The notes beneath the pieces are model-generated. The model worked only from the letters and a program-made list of their open reading frames with translations, made no database searches and was not told the DNA's origin. From Cladobotryum mycophilum (taxonomy: Eukaryota; Ascomycota; Sordariomycetes; Hypocreales; Hypocreaceae), in assembly GCA_036429605.1 (NCBI GenBank), contig JAVFKD010000015.1, positions 3,619,421-3,683,420 on the forward strand: a stretch of 64,000 nt of DNA. Reading direction: 5' to 3'. Shown in pieces: positions 35,176 through 45,464 of this stretch (positions are counted from its first letter, which is position 1; each line of letters opens with the position of its first letter). Made by a program: the position numbers and the translations under genes.

Positions 35176-36338
35176 CAACCGACTTTTCCCAGTTACATCA
35201 GGTAGTTTCATTTCATCAGGGCCGAAGAGTCTTGAAGTAAAATTGATTGTCAAAATGTCTAGCTTCGAAATGGGTTGACTCGGAAATGCCTTGAGACAAT
35301 GATGAACATCATATTTTAGGACCCAACCAACGAGTCCTCGCTGGTGAGACCAAGTCATTAATGAATGTCTGCATGTGTACGGCAATACGACGCTGGGCCA
35401 AGGTCCCTGAATATCCCATGCCGTAAATTGCAAATACTCATTCTGAGTCCAATTACTAGCTTCCGCGGCCATGATATGATATGGGGGATTGGCTCAGTTG
35501 GTGAAGCTATCGGACATGTTTGGGAGCATCGAGGGCATGTGGCCGTAGACGTTCATGTTACGATAGCGCATTCGTTTCCCTTTGGTATAGCGTTCCGGCT
35601 GAGGTCGTTTCCGTACCTCCATTATCGCTGACGACCATCCCCCCTTCCCATTCCATGTTTATTTATTTATCCTGCACTCATCAAAAAGATCCACTCCCCA
35701 TGGCAAGGTTCTCCTTTTAGGCTCAGAAGAACCCGCGTTGACGAACAATTCGACCGACGGGAACATTGCCGCCGACTGACAGCCGAAAATGCAGAGCCAG
35801 ATTACGCTTTGACATCTCGTGTGTTGGTCAAGTTGCGGCTTTCTAGCGCATGCTACAGCAATTAAGCGCAAGCCTCCCGCTGCCTCGACGAAGCAGTCTA
35901 CAGTGGAAAACAGAGATTTTGTCTCCTCCTTTCCAAGAGTATAGAGGCAGTCAGATTGCCTATTCAAAACCTCAGAGAACCCAAACAGCTTTCACGGCAA
36001 AGAAGAACATAGAATGGAAGAAATGGCAAGACGCTTGTGGTATATATTCAATAGAATTAGAGATTAATGCCTCCTATGTCCAGCTCTCGACGAGTTCCCC
36101 AATGGGGGAGACCTCGTTCACCAACACCGTACTCCATGACCTTTGGCAACCTCGTGGCCAAGACTGATGCCAGCTTTCAACATTGACTTTTTACGCCATG
36201 AGACCCTAGCTATCGCCTCGTATTTCGTGGTATCTAGGATCTTGTGTAAGCTTCCGTTGCCATCTACGTGTGTTGTGTATAAATGACTCAAGTGAACATA
36301 CCTTTCCGAGAGTTCCGTCAAACGATAGGAATAATGAT

Positions 36339-36581
36339 TTAGTGGAAGCCGCAGTAGTAGAGGAAGATGGTCTCCTCAGCGACGGGGACAGCGGGATAGG
36401 TCTTTCCCCACTTGGGGCACTCCTCCTTGCAGAAGCCGTCGATGTGAGCGTTGTTGTTCTTGGCGTAGACCTTGGAGCAGTCCCAGTTGTGAGGGAACAG
36501 CTCGGGGCCCTGGGGAGCAGGGGCAGCGGCAACGCCAGAGATGGCGGCGGCGACGAGAGCGATGGTAGCGACGGCCTTCAT
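36339..36581 (-). CDS. Small secreted four-cysteine protein (SSP 2), 80 aa
   Basis: This is an intact 80-aa frame with a signal peptide (MKAVATIALVAAAISGVAAA) and a mature part starting near APAPQGPELF. The four cysteines are spaced C-x15-C-x3-C-x21-C, almost the arrangement of SSP 1, with the central C-x3-C preserved (FCKEEC versus GCKQAC). Both proteins are exactly 80 aa and on the same strand, 1.3 kb apart. Just before the ATG, AACCGTCACC closely matches AACCGACACG of the repeat-protein gene. A good TATA box lies about 120 nt upstream. The function is unknown and it is probably extracellular. The mature N-terminal APAPQGPE resembles the PAPQEP motifs of the neighbouring repeat protein, which may be chance. 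Confidence 0.85.
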   Translation of the reverse strand: MKAVATIALVAAAISGVAAAPAPQGPELFPHNWDCSKVYAKNNNAHIDGFCKEECPKWGKTYPAVPVAEETIFLYYCGFH

Positions 36582-36683
36582 GGTGACGGTTGTGTGTGTG
36601 AGGGGTGGAAAAGTGGGTTTGTTTGAGTGGGATATAGAAGTGATGGAGTTGGTTAGGGAGTATGTAAGAGCGTCTCTGAGGAC

Positions 36684-36706
36684 GGAGCCGGAACTGTCCT
36701 TTTATA
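36684..36706 (-). promoter_or_regulatory. GGAGCCGG motif and TATA box of SSP 2
   Basis: On the coding strand TATAAAAGG lies at 36706-36698, with GGAGCCGG (plus-strand reading) at 36684-36691, about 103-125 nt before the start codon. This is the clearest TATA box among the three secreted-protein genes. Confidence 0.6.
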
Positions 36707-39332
36707 AGAACGGATATTGTCCCAACATAAGGGGGGGGGCTACATGGTTTCTTCGGACAACCGGTTCATTGTTTGTCGTATGAAGCCAATCGGCCAAGAT
36801 ACAGCCGTTTGGTTGGTTTCTGGTCCAGACTCCCATGCCTAACCTGTTTGAAAGGTAGTGAAAAGAAAATCTGAGACTTGGATGCTACCCAAATGGTGGT
36901 CAAAAATGCCCTAGTCTATCATCATCCAACAATAGCAGAGGTCTGCTGGCGATCGGGGTAATTTCGTGTCCAAGAAAAATAGTTGAATATTGGTGTGTCT
37001 TAGTCGTGGGAGCAATGCCCTCTGCTCCCCCAAGCTTCCTCGGCGGCCCTGCAGGCGAACCAATGTCTACGATTGGCCGCTCTGGGTGCCAAGGTAGGAC
37101 AAGCTCACGTCGATGATGAGACTTTGGAGTTTGCTGTTGTTGTTGCCGCCGCCCAGGAGATGTCGCTGTCATCGCATATGCATAAATCTCATAGTTTCAT
37201 GCAATGCCACCTTAATTGCGGAGATTTTACGAATGAATGCAGACGGATGCATGAGGCGGTCTCTTCTAGTTCGTGTCCTTTATAACCTTGATGATTGTCG
37301 ACTGCAACGGTTCTGGTGATGTTTTCGTGAACATGGTGAGACAAATGCTGAAAGGCTGAATGACGAGGTCAGTGCAGTGCAGAATGGGAATCAATCATCA
37401 CGTAGGTAAGTATGTTGTGCGTATGCAGTACCGATGAAATGGGAGAATGGGGGTGGGCTGGTCCCAATCCTGATGGGTGAAGAAGTTTTGGCGGGCGCTT
37501 ATTGTTCAATGTGTGTTGCATCCCTTGGTTGTAAAACACCATGCCATTCCATGTCTTTGGACGACAGCCTTGTTCGCGTACACCGCCATACGACCGAAGC
37601 AGAAAGTTATCTGACCAACGTCTCTCCTCTGTCCCTAAACAGGCGAAGTGGAAAAGAGAGCGGCCGAGAAGACTCACCCACCCCTGAGGTTCGAATGCTC
37701 TCAAAGAACTGGGCAATCAAGCTAGGTAGAGTGTCATCCCGCTAGCAGTACGTGATGTCTTGTGGAGCGGTTCGTCCAGTGTCCCCGCAGCATCAGGCAG
37801 AGGCGAGAGGAGAAAAGACCGCAGCTCTCCAGACGCTTGAACTCAGCCTAAGATCAACGTCCTGCATGTTCTAGCCAAAAAGGCGGCTCAGTGTGGATGG
37901 TAATAGGCCAATCCTCCACAGGGTGGTCCAGCCGTCTCGCTGATCAAAGAAAGAAAAAAGTCTTGGTTCTTGTTGCCCCGGGTCATGGTCTTTTGTTTGT
38001 TGTCATGATGCTCAGTTTTGTTCGTCTTTGGTTCGGCCCCCGGATATTGGCGAGAGCTTCCAAGGCTACTTAGCGCCAGAGGCCAAACGTTTTCATGGGC
38101 GCTTGGGAAGAGACATCCAAGACATTGCAATCTGCCCAGTCAACAACACACAGACACTTGTCCAGCAGCAAAATTTGCCTCTTGATAAGATGAAATTAGA
38201 GAGCCCAAAGACGCTGCAGTGCTGCAGGTACCCGGCGTTTGTCGGGAGCTTCTATAAGGGGGCCCTTATCAGACTTGTCGGCTTGACCTTGGTGTGTCAA
38301 GGCCCAACACGCTGCCCGTCGCGCGTCCACTGCAACGGCGTTTGTCGGTTTGTCATGGGCACTCCGTGGCCTGTCGCGCGTTTCCGGGGTGATATGCTGT
38401 AGACGGCACAGGACAGACTTTTCCCGTTGGTGCATTGCAGAGCAGAGCAATGTAACAGCGATGACTCTTCATTGGATTGGTGAGGAGACGAAAAGGATAA
38501 TGAATTGCATGCACAGTCCAGGTGTCATCTCAAGTCATGCTGCGCGACTCAGACTACCTTCTCCATCATACGAGGAACACATGCAAGCTTTGTAAATGGC
38601 GAGTCTTGTCAGTGAAGATGGCTGAAGAGAGAAAACGAAGGGGCAAGTAGCCCAGTTGAATATTATGTACTGGTCTGGCTGCGGAATCTTCCGTCAGTGA
38701 CGATTGTTTGACATTCCGCCTCGGAGATGTGATTGACGGTGAATAAGGGAGAATGCCCACAGAAACTGGTCAGCTCTGCTTCCGAACGAATCGCTTAAGA
38801 AGGGCCATCTGAATTGTGACCACTTTACGGAGTACGTTGAGCAAACGCCCGCACACCTGCGACATGAGGCGCATCACGGAAATACACCGCTTGTTATGTT
38901 ATATCCATCATCACACTGACAGTCACTTTTTCGCTCGTTAATAGACGCTGCACGCCGTAGTAGACCTTGCCATCTTGTGTGTATATTAGTTGTCTTCAAT
39001 ACTCTAGCATCTTGACTGCATATGGAACGAGGAAGAATTGAACTCTCGCATTTGGACTATTATTTTCGATATATTTTTTGGCGATACAATCGGCTTCCGG
39101 CGAGGAATGATGCCCAAGTACTTCATTTATTGCCGTGATCGACGATAGGGCATCTATGCAGCACTGACCACGCATCCTGCCATCATCGAAACGGGTTCGC
39201 CCCTACTAAAGATAAAACCTTCTTGACATTTGAACGAACTTGCAAAGTATTCTAGTTCTCTCCCTCTCTCTCTCTCGGATCTTTCCTTTCTCAGGACCGT
39301 TTCCCGAGACGCCCGTGACCAGCAACGACGAT
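36707..39332. other. Intergenic region, no gene seen
   Basis: About 2.6 kb with only short, overlapping open frames. The left end is upstream of SSP 2. The right end, with a CT run at 39256-39280, is the probable leader of the sulfotransferase-like gene. Confidence 0.45.
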
Positions 39333-40372
39333 ATGGGGGCCGTAGCCTCCGTCCCCACCGACCGGAGCCGGTCACTCAAGGTTATCGGAGCCGGCATATC
39401 TCGGACCGGCACAGTTTCCATGGCCATGGCCCTGGAGAAACTTCTAAACGGCCCTGTATTACATGGTGGTACTCAGATGATTAGCCGTGAAGATGGTAGG
39501 TCGCAAGACAATGCTTTCCGACCACGACCGACTAAACAACCCTTTCCTCACAGCATACGTCAGGCTCTGGTGTGACCTCATGGCCAATCGCCATGATAAG
39601 CCCGTTCTCATGAAGCTTCTTCGCGAGGCAACAGCCGGATTCGTGGCAGTCACCGATGTGCCGCCCATCTACTTCCTCCCAGAGCTTCTAGAGCTTTACC
39701 CCGACGCCAAGGTGGTCCTCGTGACCCGAGATCCGGACCGCTGGCTGAGGAGCATGGAGCCTCTTATTAGGGCCGCAGAAAGCCCTCAGTGGATTCTCAA
39801 GACGTTACTTTGGCCGTGCCGCACATGGCGATGGGCTCCCGTTTGGGTTCAGCATGTTCTGGACGTGTAAGTCGTGGCTTTCCTCTATGCAAAGGAAGAA
39901 GAAGAAAAAATAAGAAATAAAGAAAAGAAATTAGAGATGTGCTTTGGATTAACCTTGATGATGTATAGAAATATGGAACGCGTTGGTGTTCAATTCACAC
40001 GAGGTACGTGGAACCACCCCAGCGCTCTGCATCAAAAGTTGTTCTCGTTAGATTACAGAACGAAACTAACGATTATTGGCAGATCAAATCCTAAGATACA
40101 ACGATTGGGTTCGGCATCATGTCCCTCCAGAAAACCTAATCACCATGGAGCTCAGTCAAGGCTGGGAACCGCTGGCCAAGTTTCTCGACAAGCCGGTTCC
40201 CCAAGAGCCTTTCCCTCACGCCAATGATAGTGCAGCATTGAATGCAAAGGTTAGAACCATCTTCCTCAGTGCAGGTCTTGTTTGGGCTGGCATTTTGTGC
40301 GGAGTTGGGGTGGCAACTTGGAGCGGATGGCGGCTGTGGAATGGGAAAGCGGCAATTCCAGGCTTTGCGTAA
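39333..40372 (+). CDS. P-loop sulfotransferase-like protein with C-terminal membrane anchor
   Basis: I read four exons: 39333-39495, 39554-39866, 39969-40003 and 40083-40372, giving 266 aa. Donors are GTAGGT, GTAAGT and GTACGT, and all acceptors are AG. The joins give REDAYVRLW and TRDQILRYNDW. The N-terminal nucleotide loop is IGAGISRTGTVSMAMALEKL (PAPS 5'-phosphosulfate-type), and VLVTRDPDRWLRSM is the 3'-phosphate-binding-type motif. This matches the fungal Sulfotransfer_4 family, whose members are often mis-named epimerases. A hydrophobic segment near residues 236-258 (AGLVWAGILCGVGVATW) would anchor the C-terminus. The start MGAVAS fits an N-myristoylation signal, suggesting membrane attachment at both ends (inference). 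The catalytic activity of this family is mostly untested. Confidence 0.88.
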
Positions 40373-40910
40373 CATGTACCGGTAAGCAATCTAGTTATAA
40401 AGGTGTGTGCTCAATATATCAGATACCATCAATTCGGGTACGGTATCCCGTCCCATCTTCGTGTTCTCGTGAATTTGCGAAGCCGCGTCATGTTATCAAC
40501 AAACACCATTTCCGAGTACGTAACTTATTGCGACACAACACAATCTACGCCGATTGTTCTCCGAGCATTTCACAATTTTGATCAGGCGTAATGCCAGTTA
40601 CGTAGCAGATAGGCGTTTGGAGCCTTGAGATACAACTAGTCTGTCATCAAAATGCATTTAGCCGGCAGTGTGACAGATCCTTGTGTCATTGCGGTTTCTC
40701 ATTTTATGCTTTGTGGCCGAGGATCGGTCATCAGTTGAATGAGTAACTTAGGTAACTGACATCTGCAATCCATCCATGTGATGAAAATTCCAGATACCTT
40801 GGCATCTTCATGGTTTAAAAAAATGATATATAAAGCACGATCAGTCGCAAACAGAAATATCGTCCAGTCTACGAATAACCAGACATACACCAGTAGCAAC
40901 CTCGCGCAAC
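40373..40910. other. Intergenic spacer before the aminotransferase
   Basis: No gene is seen. It should contain the 3' UTR of the sulfotransferase-like gene and the promoter of the aminotransferase. A TATATAAAG sequence near 40828 is a plausible TATA box about 80 nt before the start codon. Confidence 0.5.
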
Positions 40911-42305
40911 ATGGCGGATCACAATTCCAATACCCACACAAAGGTCAAAGAGCCTGCGTTGATGCACAGGTCTCTCATCACTCGCCCCCAGCTCGTAAAG
41001 TCTGGTTCAGGAATATATCTCACTCTCGCGGACGGCCGTCAAATCATCGACGCATGCGGGGGTGCCGCCGTCGCCGTCATTGGCCATGGAAACCTAGAGG
41101 TCCAAGAAGCAGTCATGCAACAATTCTCCAGCGTGGCCTATGTTCACACGTTGGCATACACGACAGATAGTGCCGAGGACCTGGCCAACATGTTGGTGGG
41201 AGACGAGCCCTTTGGACTCAGCAAGGCGTACTTTGTCTGCTCCGGCAGTGAAGCCGCAGATGCTGCGATGAAGCTGGCAAGGCAATATCATTTTGAAAAG
41301 GGAGAGCTACAGCGGTCACGCTTCGTGTCCAGGAGACAGGCATACCATGGCAACACGATTGGGGGCATGAGTGTCGGCAGCAATGTCGCAAGGAAGATGC
41401 CGTACGACGGTGCGATCTTGCTCGACAATGTGAGCTATGTCAGTCCGGCGTATGCATATCACGGGCAGCAGGATGGAGAAACCGAGGAGGAGTACGCCGG
41501 CAGACTGGTCCAGGAGCTAGATGAAGAGTTTCAGAGAGTTGGACCCAATACCGTCATTGCCTTTATTGCAGAGACCGTTGGGGGCGCAACAGCAGCTTGC
41601 ATTACAGCGCCAAGGGGATATTTTGAAGGCGTGCGACGAGTGTGCGATAAATACGGCATCTTGCTTATCCTAGACGAGGTCATGTGCGGAAGCGGACGTA
41701 CTGGCACATATTTTGCCTTTGAACAAGAAGGCGACGACGTGAGGCCCGATCTCGTCACGTTGGGAAAGGGACTGGGAGGAGGGTATGCGCCGATAGCGGG
41801 TGTGCTCGTTCACCAAAAAGTCGTTGATGCGTTGAAGAATGGCAGTGCAGCTTTCAATCACGGGCATACATACCAGGCGCACCCCGTGAGTTGCGCAGCA
41901 GCTTTGGCGGTGCAGAGAGTCCTCCAAAAGGAGGGTTTAATAGCAAAATGCGCGACAAGGGGAGCATACTTGGAAACACGACTGCGTGCTACTTTTGATG
42001 ATGCCAAGTACGTTGGGAACATTCGAGGACGTGGACTTCTCTTGGGCATTGAGTTCGTGAAAGACAAGGCGTCCAAGAGATCATTCGAGCCCGAGGTGAA
42101 GTTTGGTCTAAGAGTACGCGATGCGGCTCACGATGCTGGGGTTGCTGTGTATCCTGGTTCGGGGACTGTGGACGGGATTAATGGGGACCACGTTATTCTC
42201 GCGCCGCCGCTGACCATAACGGAAGACGAGTTGGATACTGTGGTGAGGCTGTTGAAGGAGGCATATGATGCAATTGTGCTGGAAGTTGAGCGAAAGGAAA
42301 CCTGA
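40911..42305 (+). CDS. Class III (omega) aminotransferase, PLP-dependent
   Basis: This is a complete intronless 464-aa frame, the normal length for the family. Visible landmarks are GGAAVAVIGHGN near the N-terminus, CSGSEAADAAMKLAR (cofactor phosphate region), AYHGNTIGGMS, the PLP-ring Asp in LILDEVMCGSGRTG, and the Schiff-base Lys in VTLGKGLGGGYAPI, followed by HGHTYQAHP. These enzymes move an amino group between an amine or omega-amino acid and a keto acid. Relatives act on GABA, ornithine, diaminopelargonic acid precursors and polyamines. The substrate cannot be fixed from sequence alone. It follows the sulfotransferase-like gene on the same strand, but no pathway link is evident. Confidence 0.93.
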   Translation: MADHNSNTHTKVKEPALMHRSLITRPQLVKSGSGIYLTLADGRQIIDACGGAAVAVIGHGNLEVQEAVMQQFSSVAYVHTLAYTTDSAEDLANMLVGDEPFGLSKAYFVCSGSEAADAAMKLARQYHFEKGELQRSRFVSRRQAYHGNTIGGMSVGSNVARKMPYDGAILLDNVSYVSPAYAYHGQQDGETEEEYAGRLVQELDEEFQRVGPNTVIAFIAETVGGATAACITAPRGYFEGVRRVCDKYGILLILDEVMCGSGRTGTYFAFEQEGDDVRPDLVTLGKGLGGGYAPIAGVLVHQKVVDALKNGSAAFNHGHTYQAHPVSCAAALAVQRVLQKEGLIAKCATRGAYLETRLRATFDDAKYVGNIRGRGLLLGIEFVKDKASKRSFEPEVKFGLRVRDAAHDAGVAVYPGSGTVDGINGDHVILAPPLTITEDELDTVVRLLKEAYDAIVLEVERKET

Positions 42306-43304
42306 TGGCAGGTCATGGCCGTGGCTATGATGGTATCAATGCGGTTTCACACTATTGATGAGAATGGGCAGTATATTACTGTATAAAGACTTGATGGCTA
42401 CTCTATAATAAGGAGAAGGAATTCGAAGTACTTTGGACGAGACCGGACGATTTAAACACTATCCATTTTAGGATGGAAGATGTAGATTCTCATGGTCTAG
42501 TTGCCGTTTCAAGTTGGACTTCTCAAGTCGTAGGCAGCAGAATTCTTTCAGGGTAAGAATTGATGGAGAGAGCTGGAAGCTTGATGGATTGGGTGATTCT
42601 TTAATTACTTCCAGGTTGTACATTTATGGATGCCCAGGTGGTAATACAGGGAGAGACACTGGAGGCTCTAGACTGCTTAAGCTCAGGCTGGTTGCAGCTG
42701 AACTACTAGCTAGGTAGACCAGGGGTAGTGCAGTCCACTGAAGTCACCAATCCATCCATGGGTACAGGTAAATTCAGGGTCTGAGACTTGAATCACAGCC
42801 CGCTGCAGCCCCTCCATTGGACGACTTCCATGATCATGATCTTGATGTTGCATCTCCTCCATACATGACATATTACATCAAAGTCACAACTCGCCAATTG
42901 TCTGAACTTGGATTAACGAGCATAGGGAACAAGAAGATGCAATGGAGAAACTTTCACCAATAAGAAATTGATTTAGAGCTGATGCAGCTAGATTGCTGCA
43001 GATATACCACTCCTGAGCTCGATTGTTGGCTGCCTTCGGGATGGTCTCCTTCTCCCCAGGCAGCCGAATTTCACATTTCCAAACGAATGTCACCATTCAA
43101 CACCCATCATCTAACCAATGCGCTTGATAGAATCGTGCATCTCGAACCTTTCAACAAGATTGAGGATACCGAGACAATCTAGGCAACAACTATGCGCTCC
43201 GGCTACAAATATGAGGGCATTGCCAGTGTCCTGGTGTTTATCATCACATCCAGGCATCTTCCACTCAGAACCGACTCAATTCGTCACCATACCCTTTTCC
43301 AGAA
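42306..43304. other. Intergenic spacer before the kinesin gene
   Basis: About 1 kb with no supportable gene. It presumably holds the aminotransferase 3' UTR and the kinesin promoter. Confidence 0.5.
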
Positions 43305-45320
43305 ATGGAGGAATACATCCTTGAAAACGTGGACAAATACCAGACCCTGATCAACAAGTTCAAGCCTGCGCCAAACTCCAAGCCTCAATCCGACGCCGCC
43401 CCATCTCGCGACATTGTCGTCAGCGCCAGAGTTCGACCTCTATCCGATGAAGAATTGGAGACTAAGTTTCCTGCGGCTGCGTTCCATCGGGTGAACAGCT
43501 CTGGCGCAGTAGACGTACATGAGCTCAGGCAGATTATCAAGCCGGGCACCCATCCACTCAAGGTAAGACTCAGCTTCGACTGACCCCTGAGATGAGCCAA
43601 GCTAACCCATCAAATTTGCACGACAAAAGTCTGCCAGCTATGAAGTCGATCGCGCTTTTGGACCAGAGTCTACCACGGAGCAAATCTACGATGAGGTTGT
43701 TCAACAGTTGATTCCATGGGCGTGGGGCGGTGGCATCAGCACCTTGTTTGCCTACGGACAAACTGGCTCTGGCAAGACCTTTACAGTCACTGGGCTAGAG
43801 AAGCTGGTAGCCAAGGAGCTGATGGAGGGTAGCCGCCCAGGGAAACGCGAACTTTATGTTTCCATCATTGAGTTGGCTGGCAATGCTGCCCATGGTGAGT
43901 TACCCTCTCGTTGCTTTCAAGAAACTTGTTAACAGCTGTTGTGGCAGATCTACTCAACGAACGGAGACCAGTGTCTGTCCTCGAGGACAGTTTTGGAGTT
44001 GTCCAGCTCGCCGGCGCTCTGGAGAAGCATGTTTCCAAAACAGATGACATCCTCGGCCTGATCGAAGAAGCCACCAAGTTTCGACGCACGGAATCAACGG
44101 CAAAGAACGATTCGTCATCTCGGTCTCACGCCATTTGCCGCATTCGCATCGAGATTCTTGATATCCCAAGCGCCGAAGACGGTATCCTCTATCTCATCGA
44201 CCTTGCTGGCTCCGAAGCCGCCCGCGATCGCCAACACCACGAAGAGCGGCGTACGCGCGAGAGCCGCGACATCAACACGAGCCTCTCTGTCCTAAAAGAC
44301 TGCATCCGGGGGAAAGCAGAAACAGATGCCATGCTCGGCGAGTTCACGAAGCGGAAGCCCCATATCCCGTTCCGACACTCTGCGCTGACAAAGGTTTTAA
44401 AGCACGTGTTTGATCCCTCGAGCATGAGAACCTCAAAGACTGTCATTATCGCTTGCATTAACCCCAGTATTCTGGATGTTGCGGCTAGCAAGAATACCCT
44501 CAGGTATGCCGAGTTACTGAGGGTCTTTGTGTCCAAGCCTAAGAGCATTCGTCATGATCCTCAGGCTCCGATGACATGGACGAACCAGCAGCTGAAGGAT
44601 TGGATCAAGGAGAATGTAAGACCCGAGCCAATTTTTATGATTAACAATTCACCGAACAAAGAACTCACTGCTTCATCTTAGTCTGGCACCCCAGCCGTAA
44701 ACGCCGAGAACCTTGCACCTACCGAGCCAGGCCCAATGTTGCTCCGTCTTCCCTACCCCGAGTTCGAGCTACGTTGCCTCAAGACACCGGGAGTAACTTC
44801 GGAGCAAGCCAGAGCATTAAAGTCGAAACTGTGGCAAATGCACATCGAATCGCAGCGTCCCAAGAAAGCCAAGGCACTTGCTGGTGAATCCGCAGAACCA
44901 GAGACTATACCTGGTCACCTCAGGACAATCGATGGATCCTCCAGCCGTGAGATATACATAGACACAAAAGCGGTGCCCTTCAAAGAGCGCATCAGGCCAG
45001 GCATGGTTGTGAGCTGGACGCCTCCCGAATGGCTCAACATCGATATGCCGGGTAAGCTGAAGATGGTAGTCATTTTGTGTCCTGCTCGTGCAGTTGGAGA
45101 GCACGTCAGGGACGGTCGCGGTGAGCTGGTCCATTCCCCGGATCGCCCAAGGGATGAAAATGATGCGCGTTACCTCTGCGCCTTGGTGACGCCCGCGATT
45201 CTCCCTGGTGCGTATGACGTTCAACTGTGGCGGCAGATGGTTGTGGACATGAACATGATGAATGATGAAGTCTTGCTAGAGTACGACAACGCGGCCAGGT
45301 TTTATTACATGGCTATATAA
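43305..45320 (+). CDS. Divergent kinesin, kinesin-13-like motor domain with unusual C-terminal region
   Basis: I read four exons: 43305-43562, 43630-43894, 43948-44615 and 44682-45320, giving 609 aa. Donors are GTAAGA, GTGAGT and GTAAGA. The motor domain spans about residues 35-385. It has ISARVRPL-like VVSARVRPLSDEE, the P-loop AYGQTGSGKTFT near residue 129, switch I NDSSSRSHAI, switch II LIDLAGSEAA, and INTSLSVLKDCIRG with HIPFRHSALTKVLK. The internal position of the neck and the ALKDCIR-type helix resemble kinesin-13, which depolymerises microtubules. No long N-terminal arm is present. After the motor is a WTNQQLKDWIKEN segment and about 200 residues (FELRCLKTPGVTSEQARALKS, FKERIRPGMVVSWTPPEW) that I do not recognise; no coiled coil is evident. 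Assignment to kinesin is firm, subfamily is tentative. Confidence 0.9.
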
Positions 45321-45464
45321 TCGCACGTCACAAGGCGCACGGTGCAAACGCATTTACAAAAGCAGAGCAGTCATATGAAATATAAAGTCTTGAAGCATTT
45401 CTTGAAGCGATGTTTATCTAAGAATATTCGAATACTGATTCGTCAATAAAAGTCGTGCTCATCA

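Noticed and set aside
35483..35560. tRNA-like A box (GGCTCAGTTGG)
   Set aside because: No matching B box, acceptor stem or T arm.
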